Source: Chloroflexota bacterium
GTDB lineage: Bacteria > Chloroflexota > Anaerolineae > Promineifilales > Promineifilaceae
Assembly: GCA_022616275.1 (NCBI GenBank)
Contig: JAKEFB010000049.1
Span: forward strand, 1-64,000
Direction of reading: 5' to 3'
Length of the DNA: 64,000 nucleotides
Positions 15,980-24,190 of the stretch are shown here, in pieces. The notes under the pieces were generated by a model, which made no database searches, had not been told where the DNA came from, and saw nothing but the letters and a program-made list of their open reading frames with translations. The position numbers and the translations under genes are program-made. The first letter of the stretch is position 1; every line of letters begins with the position of its first letter.

Positions 15980-17056
15980 ATGAGTGAAGTCAAGGTAGCC
16001 TGCTACAACCTGTGTAAAAAATTCGGAACTACGGTCGTGGTTGACGACCTGAGCTTTACGGTTGAGTCCGGCCAGGTGCTGGCTTTGCTTGGTCCCAGCG
16101 GCTGCGGCAAGACGACGACGTTGCGCCTGATTGCCGGCTTTGAAAAGCTGGACGGCGGCCGGATTGAGGTGGCCGGCCAGGTGGTCGCTGACGACCGGCT
16201 GCACTGGCCACCGGAAAGGCGGCGGGTGGGCATGGTTTTCCAGGATTATGCCATTTTTCCTCACCTGAACGTGGCCCAAAACGTGGCCTTTGGCCTGGGG
16301 CGCGGCAGCCAGGCGGAGGAACAGGTGGAGGCCATGCTGGCCATGGTTGGTTTAGAAGGGCTGGAAGACCAGATGCCCCATGAGTTGTCTGGGGGCCAGC
16401 AGCAGCGGGTGGCCCTGGCCCGGGCCCTGGCACCGGAACCGGCCGTTTTGCTATTGGACGAACCGTTTTCTAACCTGGATACCAGCCTGCGCAGCCAGGT
16501 GCGGGCCGAGGTGCGCGACCTGCTGAAGAAGAGCCGGGCGACTGCTATTTTTGTGACCCACGACCAGGAAGAAGCACTCTTTATTGGCGACCGGGTGGCG
16601 GTGATGCAGGCCGGGACACTGGAGCAAGTTGGCACGCCGGCCGAGATCTTTCACGAGCCGGCCACTCGCTTTGTAGCGGAATTTATGGGCCAGAGTGATT
16701 TCCTGCCTGGCCAGGTGACGGACGAGGGGATAATGACGCCGCTAGGGCCGTTGTCACAGCCGGTGGCCTTGCCGGCCGGTACGACGGTGGAGGTAGCCGT
16801 ACGGCCGGACGACGTGACGCTCCGGGCGGAGCCGGCCGGGGCTAATGGCCGGATCGTAGATCGGCGTTTTGTGGGTATTGCCACCATTTACACTGTCGCT
16901 CTGGATCGAGGCGGCCGGGTGCATAGCTGGCAACCACACACGGTGGAGCTGGCGTCCGGTATGGCCGTTCGGGCCTGGTTGCGGCCAGACCACCCAGTCG
17001 CTGTGTTTTACCAGGGGCGGGCGGTTCATCGGAAAATAAGCGTTCCAGGAACGTAA
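15980..17056 (+). CDS. ABC transporter ATP-binding protein (Fe3+/spermidine/sulfate type)
   Basis: Walker A GPSGCGKTTT, Q-loop region FQDYAIFPH, signature LSGGQQQRV, Walker B LLLDEPF and H-loop THDQEE are all intact. A C-terminal TOBE-type domain (about residues 250-355: VEVAVRPDDVTLRAE) places it with FbpC/PotA-like importers. ATG 15980 (MSEVKVACYNL) was chosen; the frame from 15797 runs back over the operator and the DtxR start. No permease or binding protein follows: the next sequence is a helicase remnant, so partners are elsewhere or were lost. The divergent DtxR gene suggests iron or manganese control. Confidence 0.85.
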   Translation: MSEVKVACYNLCKKFGTTVVVDDLSFTVESGQVLALLGPSGCGKTTTLRLIAGFEKLDGGRIEVAGQVVADDRLHWPPERRRVGMVFQDYAIFPHLNVAQNVAFGLGRGSQAEEQVEAMLAMVGLEGLEDQMPHELSGGQQQRVALARALAPEPAVLLLDEPFSNLDTSLRSQVRAEVRDLLKKSRATAIFVTHDQEEALFIGDRVAVMQAGTLEQVGTPAEIFHEPATRFVAEFMGQSDFLPGQVTDEGIMTPLGPLSQPVALPAGTTVEVAVRPDDVTLRAEPAGANGRIVDRRFVGIATIYTVALDRGGRVHSWQPHTVELASGMAVRAWLRPDHPVAVFYQGRAVHRKISVPGT

Positions 17057-17100
17057 ATCTTTTGGTAGAGCCAGGGTGCAGTGCAGGTCGCAGAGGCGTT

Positions 17101-17520
17101 TATTCCTATAGTAAATACCATCGCAGTTCTGTGCTGCCAGTGTATGGCGGCCAACCCATCGAATGCCAGCTTCGCGCGCTTAAACGGGGTGTGCAGATTG
17201 TGGTCGGCACACCGGGGCGACTGCTCGATCATATCCGGCGGGGGACGCTGAAATTGGAGCAGGTGCGAACTGTGTTGGTACGGATTCTCGACTACGAGAG
17301 GCCGACTTCGGCAATTATCCTCTGCCGAACCAAGCTGGAGGTAGATGCGTTAGGGCAGCGTCTGGCGGCGCGCGCCTATTCTGTGGAAATGCTGCACGGC
17401 GATCTCAATCAGACGCAGCGTGACCGGGTAATGGTCCGGTTTCGTAGTGGGCAGATGGAGCTATTCATTGCGACGGACGTTGCCGCGCGCGGATTGGATA
17501 TTGAACACGTACTTTTCCAG
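17101..17520 (+). pseudogene. DEAD-box RNA helicase remnant with internal deletion
   Basis: Reading frame +1 from about 17101 encodes VLPVYGGQPIECQLRAL and VVGTPGRLLDH (first RecA lobe, motif Ib region). It then jumps in frame, near 17280, to YERPTSAIILCRTKLEVDALGQRL, LHGDLNQTQRDRVM and IATDVAARGLDIEHV (second lobe, motifs IV and V). Walker A, the DEAD box and the SAT motif are absent, and the frame stops matching right after motif V. The family norm is more than 400 residues. The 3' end lies antisense to the last codons of the M3 peptidase gene. No function is expected. Confidence 0.8.
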
Positions 17521-19230
17521 AGCGGTTACGGTTTCCTCAACCAGGGCGACCAGATCGCTGAGCATGGCTTCGTCGAAACGGAATTTGGCCCCGGCCGTGG
17601 CGAATAGTTCCGGCAGCGTCTGGGTGCCCCCCCTGGCCAGCGCCCGGCGATAGGTGGCTACGGCCCCGGCCTGATCGTGCAGGCTGTTACGCCAGACTTG
17701 CAGCGCACCCACCTGGGCCAGGCCGTATTCGACGTAGTAGAAGGGGGCCTGGAAGATGTGGGGTTTGCGGTGCCAGCCGCTCATGCGTTCGGCCTCAAAA
17801 CCCTCCCAATTGATGACAGGCATGAAGCGGGCCCAGAGGGTGTCCCAGGTGGCGTCGCAGCGAGCAGCGTCGGCCGCCTCCTGGGGGTGGGTGTAGACCC
17901 AGTGTTGGAAAGCATCTACCACGGCCATATAGGGCAGAAAGAGGATAATCCCTTCCAGGTGCTCAATGCGGGCGCGGGCGGCCTCGGCCGACGTATAAAA
18001 GCCACCATACTCCTGGATGAGGTAGGGAGCGGCCAGCAACTCCATGCTCATCGAGGCCACCTCACAGAACTCGAGTGGCACATCCAGGTGCCAAACGAGC
18101 GGCAGAGCAGAGGCTTCAAAGTCGTGGAAGGCGTGACCGGCCTCGTGGAGCAACGTCTGTACATCTTCGTGGAGGCCCACGCCGTTCATGAAGATGAACG
18201 GCCGCTGCCGTAGCGGCAGGTTTTGACAATAGCCTCCCAAGGCCTTGCCCGGCCGGGTACTCAGGTCGAGCAATTGATCCTCGTCCATTGTGGCGAAAAA
18301 GCGCCCCAGTTCCGGGTCTACCTGCTGGAACATCTGGCGGCTGCGGCCGATGAGTTCAGCCTGGCTCTCGTACGGCTTGAGAGGCGGCTGGTCGCCTGGC
18401 TCCACGCCCACGTCCCACGGCCGGAGCCGTTCCAGTCCCAGGCGGTGGCGCCTTTTTTCCAGGATGCGCGCGGCGGCCGGAACGACGACCCTTTCAATAG
18501 CCCGGTGGAAGGCCAGGCAGTCCTCAGGTGTGTAATCGAAGCGGCCGGATTCGCGGAAAGAATAGGCGCGGTAATCGGGCAGGCCGGCGTTGCTGGCTAC
18601 CTGCTGCCGGACACGAAGCATCCGGCTATAGAGCTTGTTCAATTCCTGGCGCTGAGCGGCCCATAGGTCCATCATCGTTTTCCAGGCCCGCTCACGCACC
18701 GCTCTGTCTTTGCTGTACAAGAACTGGTTGAGCTGGCTCAGGTTGACGCTCTCGCCGTCCCACTGGGCGGCCATGCTGCCAGTCATTTTGTCGTACTCGT
18801 TAGACAGGCGCTCCAGCTCGGTGAGCAGCGGAACGTTCTCCTTGCGGAACAGATCGGCCTCGTTACGCATATTTCGCAACACCAGGGCCACGTCCTCGCC
18901 CAGCGACGGTGCCGCGCCCGCCGCGTCCAGGGCCAACAACCGCTCCTTAAGCGCCTGCTCAGCTATCTGGACCTGTGGCTCAACGTGGTTGATGAAATCG
19001 AGAAAAGCCCGTTCCCTGGCCTCGTCGGTGGTGTCCAGGGTTTTTTCAATGTACAACGAGGCATTGACTTCCCGGACGACCTTGGATAGCCTGGACCAAT
19101 CTTCGAGCCATTGGCGGGCATTGGCCGGGGCCAATTCCCGAGTCTGAAGTTCCTGGTAATATGGTTCAAACGTTTCCCAGCGGGAACTGTCTAATTCGGC
19201 AACGTTGCCGGGCAATGGTGGTAAAGTCAC
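17461..19230 (-). CDS. M3 family oligoendopeptidase (PepF-like)
   Basis: The zinc site TLLHEAGHAFHDFEA (HExxH) is followed by the third ligand region EFCEVASMSMELL, as in thimet/PepF peptidases. Length 589 and the N-terminal helical bundle fit PepF-type cytosolic oligopeptidases that trim peptides of about 7-20 residues. No signal peptide. The last residues (FNIQSARGNVRRNE) and the stop codon are read from the antisense strand of the helicase remnant, so the original C-terminus has been replaced or extended by about 14 residues. Upstream on the same strand lie two small genes and a radical SAM gene, separated by repeat-filled gaps. Confidence 0.9.
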   Translation of the reverse strand: MTLPPLPGNVAELDSSRWETFEPYYQELQTRELAPANARQWLEDWSRLSKVVREVNASLYIEKTLDTTDEARERAFLDFINHVEPQVQIAEQALKERLLALDAAGAAPSLGEDVALVLRNMRNEADLFRKENVPLLTELERLSNEYDKMTGSMAAQWDGESVNLSQLNQFLYSKDRAVRERAWKTMMDLWAAQRQELNKLYSRMLRVRQQVASNAGLPDYRAYSFRESGRFDYTPEDCLAFHRAIERVVVPAAARILEKRRHRLGLERLRPWDVGVEPGDQPPLKPYESQAELIGRSRQMFQQVDPELGRFFATMDEDQLLDLSTRPGKALGGYCQNLPLRQRPFIFMNGVGLHEDVQTLLHEAGHAFHDFEASALPLVWHLDVPLEFCEVASMSMELLAAPYLIQEYGGFYTSAEAARARIEHLEGIILFLPYMAVVDAFQHWVYTHPQEAADAARCDATWDTLWARFMPVINWEGFEAERMSGWHRKPHIFQAPFYYVEYGLAQVGALQVWRNSLHDQAGAVATYRRALARGGTQTLPELFATAGAKFRFDEAMLSDLVALVEETVTALEKYVFNIQSARGNVRRNE

Positions 19231-19239
19231 AAAGTCTCC

Positions 19240-19303
19240 TCTTTAAGTGTGGTTATGTGGTTGTGTAACTATGTGGATTACACACCTACACAGCCACACA
19301 GCT
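19240..19303. repeat. Intergenic inverted tandem repeat (GTGTGGTTAT type)
   Basis: Units such as TGTGGTTA and TGTGGTTG on the left arm face TACACAGC / CACACAGC on the right, forming an imperfect hairpin between the M3 gene and the small wHTH-like gene. A very similar unit recurs at 19556. Confidence 0.6.
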
Positions 19304-19547
19304 ACATATCAACAGTTGCTTTGCCTTTTTCAGTAAGCCAGTAGGTGGCGACCGGAAACTTTTTGTTGCTGTCTACCAACCCCTGAGTGTATAAGTACTC
19401 GACGACGGCCGGCTCGATAATTTCCGGCTCCCCATCCGGTGGATGCAAATTGAAAAACTTGCCCCCTTCAATGTCTCGGTGGGACTTGAGAAAATGGCCG
19501 TGGGCCATCGCCTGAAGGACTCGTTTATGGCTCCTGGACAGCCGCAT
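19302..19547 (-). CDS. Small winged-helix-like protein, unknown function
   Basis: The 81-residue product begins MRLSRSHKRVLQAMAHG and ends YWLTEKGKATVDM. The segment VVEYLYTQGLVDSN followed by ATYWLTEKGK resembles the recognition region and beta-wing of a small winged-helix domain. It is too short and divergent for a family name. It could be a small DNA-binding protein. It lies on the same strand as the 68-residue gene and the radical SAM gene, but repeat-containing gaps on both sides make co-transcription uncertain. Confidence 0.6.
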   Translation of the reverse strand: MRLSRSHKRVLQAMAHGHFLKSHRDIEGGKFFNLHPPDGEPEIIEPAVVEYLYTQGLVDSNKKFPVATYWLTEKGKATVDM

Positions 19548-19555
19548 CGTCTATT

Positions 19556-19625
19556 TCATGTGGTTATGTGGTTGTGTGGTTATGTAGCTGTGTAATTGAC
19601 ATAACCACACAACCATACAGCTACA
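19556..19625. repeat. Intergenic inverted tandem repeat (TGTGGTTA type), second copy
   Basis: TGTGGTTATGTGG and variants on the left, ACCACACAACC and variants on the right, around TGTAATTGACA. It has the same unit family as the gap at 19240, about 250 bases away, on the other side of the 81-residue gene. Confidence 0.6.
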
Positions 19626-19628
19626 CTG

Positions 19629-19835
19629 CTAGGCCAGGAGATGAACGTATTCCTGTAATTTTCTTTGCGAGATCTTGATGTAGCTGTCCTTAATTATCTG
19701 GTCCATTTCTTCGGGCGACAGCCGGTAGCTGAGGATTTCCAGGGCGTCTTCCGGCGACTGGCCGTAGGCCAGTTTCTTCTTACCATTTTTTAAGTCGAAC
19801 AGGTACATGTAGTGCGGGTTGCTGAAGCTGCTCAT
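19629..19835 (-). CDS. Small hypothetical protein
   Basis: The 68-residue product (YMYLFDLKNGKKKLAYGQ, then SPEDALEILSYRLSPEEM) is acidic-basic mixed with no membrane segment or cysteine motif. It ends three bases before the radical SAM stop region, so it starts just downstream of that gene on the same strand (gap 3 bases) and is likely translated from the same mRNA. Tight linkage hints at a role with the radical SAM enzyme, but no family is recognised. Confidence 0.6.
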   Translation of the reverse strand: MSSFSNPHYMYLFDLKNGKKKLAYGQSPEDALEILSYRLSPEEMDQIIKDSYIKISQRKLQEYVHLLA

Positions 19836-19838
19836 GGA

Positions 19839-21251
19839 TTAAGCCTTTGTCAGCGCGCCGGTGAAAACACCCTGGCGCCGGCGGGCGGCCGCGTCCAGTC
19901 CCTTGTTGATTTCGTCGTCGTACCGGCCGGCCAGCAAATCGCGGTAGAACTGGTAGTCCACCCCTTTCACCTTTTCGTCGTCGGGGAAACGGTGGTAGTT
20001 GTCCTTGGTCATCAGGCTCCGGCCCTCGGCGATGAGCTGGTGGCCCAGGGCCGAACCAGGGTAGGGGGCATAGAAAGCGATGGAAGGCATAACCCGGCGC
20101 ATATATTTGAGCATGCGCATGGTCTTAAAGGCGTCTTCGTGGGTCTCGCCGGGGATGCCGAGCATGATATTGGACCAAAAGACGGGGGGCTGTTTGCCCT
20201 CGGCTTCCATTTCGTCGCCGATGCGATGGAGCAGGTCAATGGCGAAGTAGTTGTCTTCCTCGGTGCATTCTTTGTTGAGAATGCGCAACACCCGGTCGCT
20301 GCCGGACTCGAAGCCAATGGAGACGGTATGCCAGTTGGTCTCGCGAACGAGGGCTGCGAACAATTCAGGCCATTGGCGGACCGTATCGGCCCGGGCGGCC
20401 GCCCAGTAAGGCCAGAGCTTGTTGGCTTTGCTCGGGTACTTTTCAATCCATTCCTCCAGCCAGCTTGGGTTCTGGAAGAACATGGAGTCGTGAATGACGA
20501 CCGAGCCCAGCGGGCCGTGGGTCCGGTCGAGGTAGTTTAACTCGTCAATGATCATTTCCACCGGCCGGCGGCCCATATTGCCGATGTAGGAGTTCTCGTT
20601 GCAGAAGACACACTGCCAGGGGCAGACCCGGCTGGTGAGGATGGTAGCCACGGCTGGCGGCCCCCAGCCGCACTCCGGCTCCAGGGGCCAATTGAAGGTT
20701 TTGGCCAGCCTGTCGCTGGCCGGCCGAGGCCAGAGGGTGCGGTCAATCATTGGCCACTCGGCCATAGATTTGGCGCCGACGCCCATAAAGAGCCGGGGGA
20801 AGGTCTGGGGGGCACGCACCAGGTCCACAATCGTTTTCTCGCCTGGTCCCTGGCAAATCTTGTCAAATTCGGCAACGGCCGTCATTTCATCTGGGGCTAC
20901 AGTGGCGTGCATGCCGCCGGTGAGGACCAGGCCGTTGGGGTTGACTTCCTTGAAAATTTTGGCCGAGCGGTAGGCGACGGGGAAGGTGTAGCTACGCACG
21001 TTCATGATCAGCATGTCGTAGCCTTCCAATTGCTTGCGCAACTGGTTCCAGGAGGTCACAGCCCGGGTGGAGAGCAGGTCGGTGAGAATGCCGTTCTGGT
21101 GGAGGATAGTCCGCAGCAGCCCCAGGCCGTGATCTTGCCATTGTTCGTGCGGCCCGTTGGGATGGACCAGGTCCCCCAGGTCGCCCAGGTCAAGCCAGAC
21201 AATGTTGGAGGCGTGGCTCTGTTTTGCTCTTGGCCAAAGTTTTCCTAACAC
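19839..21251 (-). CDS. B12-binding domain radical SAM protein
   Basis: The N-terminal 150 residues have a Rossmann-like B12-binding layout (GYDMLIMNVRSYTFPVAYRSAKIFKEVNPNGLVLTGGMHATV). The radical SAM core follows, with its 4Fe-4S motif CPWQCVFC near residue 210 and conserved strands such as VSIGFESGSDRVLRILNKE. It lacks the usual DxHxxG of methylcobalamin enzymes, which is common in this large class. Such proteins perform C-methylations or other radical changes on lipids, hopanoids, bacteriochlorophyll or natural products. The substrate cannot be inferred. A 68-residue gene follows immediately. Confidence 0.85.
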   Translation of the reverse strand: MLGKLWPRAKQSHASNIVWLDLGDLGDLVHPNGPHEQWQDHGLGLLRTILHQNGILTDLLSTRAVTSWNQLRKQLEGYDMLIMNVRSYTFPVAYRSAKIFKEVNPNGLVLTGGMHATVAPDEMTAVAEFDKICQGPGEKTIVDLVRAPQTFPRLFMGVGAKSMAEWPMIDRTLWPRPASDRLAKTFNWPLEPECGWGPPAVATILTSRVCPWQCVFCNENSYIGNMGRRPVEMIIDELNYLDRTHGPLGSVVIHDSMFFQNPSWLEEWIEKYPSKANKLWPYWAAARADTVRQWPELFAALVRETNWHTVSIGFESGSDRVLRILNKECTEEDNYFAIDLLHRIGDEMEAEGKQPPVFWSNIMLGIPGETHEDAFKTMRMLKYMRRVMPSIAFYAPYPGSALGHQLIAEGRSLMTKDNYHRFPDDEKVKGVDYQFYRDLLAGRYDDEINKGLDAAARRRQGVFTGALTKA

Positions 21252-21308
21252 TGACGGTTACTCCCGGTGGTTGGCATGGCCGGCTTAACCGGGAAGCCGG
21301 CGATATAA

Positions 21309-21686
21309 TTACAAACGCTCGCGGCCGGCAAAGCCGGTGTGAAGCTCGTGATAATATTCGATGCGTGGCTCGCCGTAACGCCAGCAGAGGTACACTTCCC
21401 GACCGTTACGCTCGGAGAGGAAATCCAGCAGGCCCACGTTCAGGTCCTTGACGACGCAGCCATAAGCCCTGACTTTCATCACCAAGCGTTCAATGGCGGC
21501 AAAGTCTTGAACCATGTCGGAAGCCGTCCGGCCGCCGACGTCGCTGAGGTCGCCGTTAAGGATGCCAGCCAGCTCATTTTGCATGGTAGCGACTTTGGCT
21601 CGCCGCTCCAGGAGCCGAGCCATAAGCGGCTTAATCTCCGGCAATAAGGCGTTGGCTTCTTCGACGGTAAAGTAGCGAGCAGGCAT
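21309..21686 (-). CDS. DUF2203 family protein
   Basis: The sequence YFTVEEANALLPEIKPLMARLLERRAKV and the end segment EVYLCWRYGEPRIEYYHELHTGFAGRERL are the signatures of DUF2203, a small family widespread in Chloroflexota, Deinococcota and Firmicutes. A helical N-terminal half precedes a conserved WxxGE...H region. Function is unknown. ATG 21686 (MPARYFTVEEA) fits the family start better than the longer frame at 21701. Confidence 0.8.
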   Translation of the reverse strand: MPARYFTVEEANALLPEIKPLMARLLERRAKVATMQNELAGILNGDLSDVGGRTASDMVQDFAAIERLVMKVRAYGCVVKDLNVGLLDFLSERNGREVYLCWRYGEPRIEYYHELHTGFAGRERL

Positions 21687-21757
21687 TGGTGAGACAGACA
21701 AAGCGGGACGTCTGATGCGCTAGACGCCCCGCCGAAAAAGCAAAACGAAGAGGAAAT

Positions 21758-22153
21758 TTAACCGCAGCCGCAGCCGTCGCCCTGGGCAGCGCTGCCGGCC
21801 TGGCCGGTCGTTTTGAAGGAGTGGCCACAGCCGCAGGTGGAAACGGCGTTGGGGTTCTCAATCCGAAAACCGCCGCCCATCAGGCTATCTTCGTAATCTA
21901 CCACGGAGCCGCCCAGGTACATCATGCTGGTCGGGTCCACGAACAGCCGGACGCCTTCGCTCTCAACGACGTGGTCGTAGGGCCGGGGCTCAGCTTCCAG
22001 GGCCATGCCGTACTGCATGCCGGAGCAGCCGCCGCCGGAGACGAAGACCCGCAGCCCGTGGTTGGGGACGTTCTTCTGAGCGAGCAAATTGCGGACCATG
22101 TCGGCCGCTGACTCGGTTAGTTGGATGGTGTCGGTTTGCTCTACCACATTCAT
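21758..22153 (-). CDS. A-type Fe-S carrier (HesB/IscA/ErpA family)
   Basis: The three ligand cysteines occur in the standard places: GGGCSGMQYG (first) and STCGCGHSF (pair). The fold residues NVPNHGLRVFVSGG and VDPTSMMYLGGSVVDYE are typical. A-type proteins carry Fe-S clusters from the scaffold to apo-enzymes. The C-terminus extends with a GCGCG tail adding two cysteines after the canonical motif, which is unusual. It has a consensus promoter and is divergent from aspS. Confidence 0.92.
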   Translation of the reverse strand: MNVVEQTDTIQLTESAADMVRNLLAQKNVPNHGLRVFVSGGGCSGMQYGMALEAEPRPYDHVVESEGVRLFVDPTSMMYLGGSVVDYEDSLMGGGFRIENPNAVSTCGCGHSFKTTGQAGSAAQGDGCGCG

Positions 22154-22209
22154 TGCTTCAAATCCTTTTTTCTTTCAATCGCTTCCCAATGATACTTTCA
22201 TCTACAGGA

Positions 22210-22238
22210 ATTGTAGCAAGTAAGTAAAGGGGTGTCAA
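22210..22238 (-). promoter_or_regulatory. Consensus promoter of the A-type Fe-S carrier gene
   Basis: On the minus strand TTGACA (22233-22238), 17 nt, TACAAT (22210-22215), 57 bases before the start codon. Confidence 0.75.
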
Positions 22239-22269
22239 TTTTTATCAAATTTTTCTTAGAAACCCTGGT

Positions 22270-22298
22270 TTGTCGGAGTCCTGGCCGCAAGATACAAT
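22270..22298 (+). promoter_or_regulatory. Promoter of aspS
   Basis: TTGTCG (22270-22275), 17 nt, TACAAT (22293-22298). The expected transcript start near 22305 leaves a leader of about 33 nt before ATG 22338. Confidence 0.65.
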
Positions 22299-22337
22299 TT
22301 CCGCCTGATCTCCAAGCGACAAGGAATGAGGATTGAG

Positions 22338-24149
22338 ATGCTGAAGACGCATAACTGCGGTGAATTGCGCGTGGAAAACGTGGGACAACAGGTGACACTG
22401 GCCGGGTGGGTGCATCGCCGCCGGGACATGGGCGGCATTATTTTTATTGACGTGCGCGACCGGGATGGGAAAACACAGGTGGTGGTGGATGCCGGCCGCT
22501 CCCAGGCGGCTTTTAGCGCGGCCGAGCAGATCCGGCCGGAGTACGTGGTCCAGGTGAGAGGCCAGGTCTCCCGGCGGCCGGCTGGGCAGGAGAACCCCGA
22601 TTTGCCGACCGGCGAGATTGAGGTGCTGAGCGACGAATTGGTAGTGTTGAACCCGGCCAAAACGCCGCCGTTTCTCATTGACCGGGAGGAGGCAGTGGAC
22701 GAGGCGCTGCGGCTGAAGTACCGTTACCTGGACCTACGCCGGGAACGGATGCAACGCAATATGATGATTCGCCATCAGGCGGTCAAGTTTATTCGCGATT
22801 TCCTGGATAGACGTGGCTTTATCGAGGTCGAGACCCCCATTCTCTTCAAGAGTACGCCAGAAGGGGCGCGGGACTACCTCGTTCCCAGCCGGGTACACCC
22901 GGGCAAGTTCTACGCCCTACCGCAAAGCCCACAGCAGTTAAAGCAGTTGTTGATGGTCGCCGGTTACGAGCGTTATTTCCAGATTGCCCGCTGTTTTCGC
23001 GACGAGGACCAGCGCGCCGACCGCCAGCCGGAGTTTACTCAACTGGACGTGGAGATGAGCTTTGTCGAGCGGGACGACGTACTCAACCTGGTGGAAGCGT
23101 TGATTGTTGGCATGGTCAAAACGGCCAGCGCCGTTCCCCTGGCCTACGAGCAATTTCCCCGGTTGAGCTACGCCGAGGCGATGGAGCGCTTTGGCACGGA
23201 CCGGCCGGACCTGCGCTTTGGACTGGAGTTGGTGGATATTTCGGACATTGCCGGCAAGAGCGCCTTTCACGTTTTTGCCGAGAACGTAGCGGCCGGCAAG
23301 CCGGTCAAGGCCATCCGCGTGCCCGGCTGCGGCACGTATAGCCGCAAGCAGTTGACAGAGCTGGAAGAGATGGCCAAAGAGGCCGGGGCCAAGGGGCTGG
23401 CCTGGATGGCCATTGACCCGGAAACGGAGGAGATTCGCGGCTTCATTACCAAGTTCTTCAGTGTGGAGCAGTTGGTGGCCGTGATGGAGCGCCTGTCGGC
23501 CGAGCCGGGCGACCTGCTCCTGATTGCCAGCGACGAGCGGCGCATCGTTCACGCCGTGCTGGGAGCAATGCGCGAGGAGATGGGGCAGCGGCTGGGTTAC
23601 AAGGATAGGAAGGAGCTGGCTTTTGCCTGGGTGGTTGACTTCCCGTTGTTCGAGGAGATGTTGGAAGACGGCCATTACGCACCCAGCCATCACATGTTCA
23701 CCGCGCCCAAGCGGGAGCACATCTCCTGGCTGGACAGCGACCCGCGGGCCGTGTTGAGCGAGCAGTACGACCTGATCTGCAACGGCTACGAGGTCGGCGG
23801 CGGCAGCATCCGGATCCACGAGCGGTGGCTGCAGCAGAAGATTATGAACCTGATCGGCTTTTCGATGGAGGAGGCGCGAGAGCAGTTTGGCCACCTGCTA
23901 GATGCTTTTGAGTACGGCACGCCGCCGCACGGAGGCATTGCCCCGGGGATTGACCGGCTGGTGATGTTGATGGCCGGCGAGCCGAATATTCGGGAGGTGA
24001 TTGCCTTTCCCAAAAGCCAGCAGGCGGCCGACCTGATGGCCGACGCACCCTCCACAGTGGCCCCGCGCCAACTGGAGGAATTGAGCATTGCAGTAAAGGA
24101 GGGCTTGGGAGAGAAAAGCAAGCAAGGAATGACGCAAAAGTTGCGTTGA
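22338..24149 (+). CDS. aspS: Aspartyl-tRNA synthetase, bacterial type
   Basis: An N-terminal OB-fold anticodon-binding domain (QQVTLAGWVHRRRDMGGIIFIDVRDRDG) precedes the class II core with motif 2 (YFQIARCFRDEDQRADRQPEFTQ) and motif 3 (GGIAPGIDRLVML). The insertion of about 120 residues (KAIRVPGCGTYSRKQLTELEE ... DLLLIASDE) is the GAD domain of bacterial-type AspRS. Length about 603 is normal. ATG 22338 (MLKTHNCGELR) is best, with GAGGA six bases upstream; ATG 22326 has AAGGA immediately adjacent, too close. Whether it is discriminating or non-discriminating cannot be settled from this reading. Confidence 0.96.
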   Translation: MLKTHNCGELRVENVGQQVTLAGWVHRRRDMGGIIFIDVRDRDGKTQVVVDAGRSQAAFSAAEQIRPEYVVQVRGQVSRRPAGQENPDLPTGEIEVLSDELVVLNPAKTPPFLIDREEAVDEALRLKYRYLDLRRERMQRNMMIRHQAVKFIRDFLDRRGFIEVETPILFKSTPEGARDYLVPSRVHPGKFYALPQSPQQLKQLLMVAGYERYFQIARCFRDEDQRADRQPEFTQLDVEMSFVERDDVLNLVEALIVGMVKTASAVPLAYEQFPRLSYAEAMERFGTDRPDLRFGLELVDISDIAGKSAFHVFAENVAAGKPVKAIRVPGCGTYSRKQLTELEEMAKEAGAKGLAWMAIDPETEEIRGFITKFFSVEQLVAVMERLSAEPGDLLLIASDERRIVHAVLGAMREEMGQRLGYKDRKELAFAWVVDFPLFEEMLEDGHYAPSHHMFTAPKREHISWLDSDPRAVLSEQYDLICNGYEVGGGSIRIHERWLQQKIMNLIGFSMEEAREQFGHLLDAFEYGTPPHGGIAPGIDRLVMLMAGEPNIREVIAFPKSQQAADLMADAPSTVAPRQLEELSIAVKEGLGEKSKQGMTQKLR

Positions 24150-24172
24150 CGCGAATTAACGCGAATTTTTTG
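24150..24172. repeat. Short CGCGAATT tandem in intergenic gap
   Basis: ACGCGAATTA is repeated as ACGCGAATTT just after the aspS stop, followed by a T-run. A related CGCGAATnnn series recurs at 26934-26968. Confidence 0.4.
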
Positions 24173-24190
24173 GTCTTAAGACGAGGAAGA

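Noticed and set aside
17041-17053. Palindrome CGTTCCAGGAACG at the end of the ABC ATPase gene
   Set aside because: Short, inside the last codons and without T-run; likely chance.
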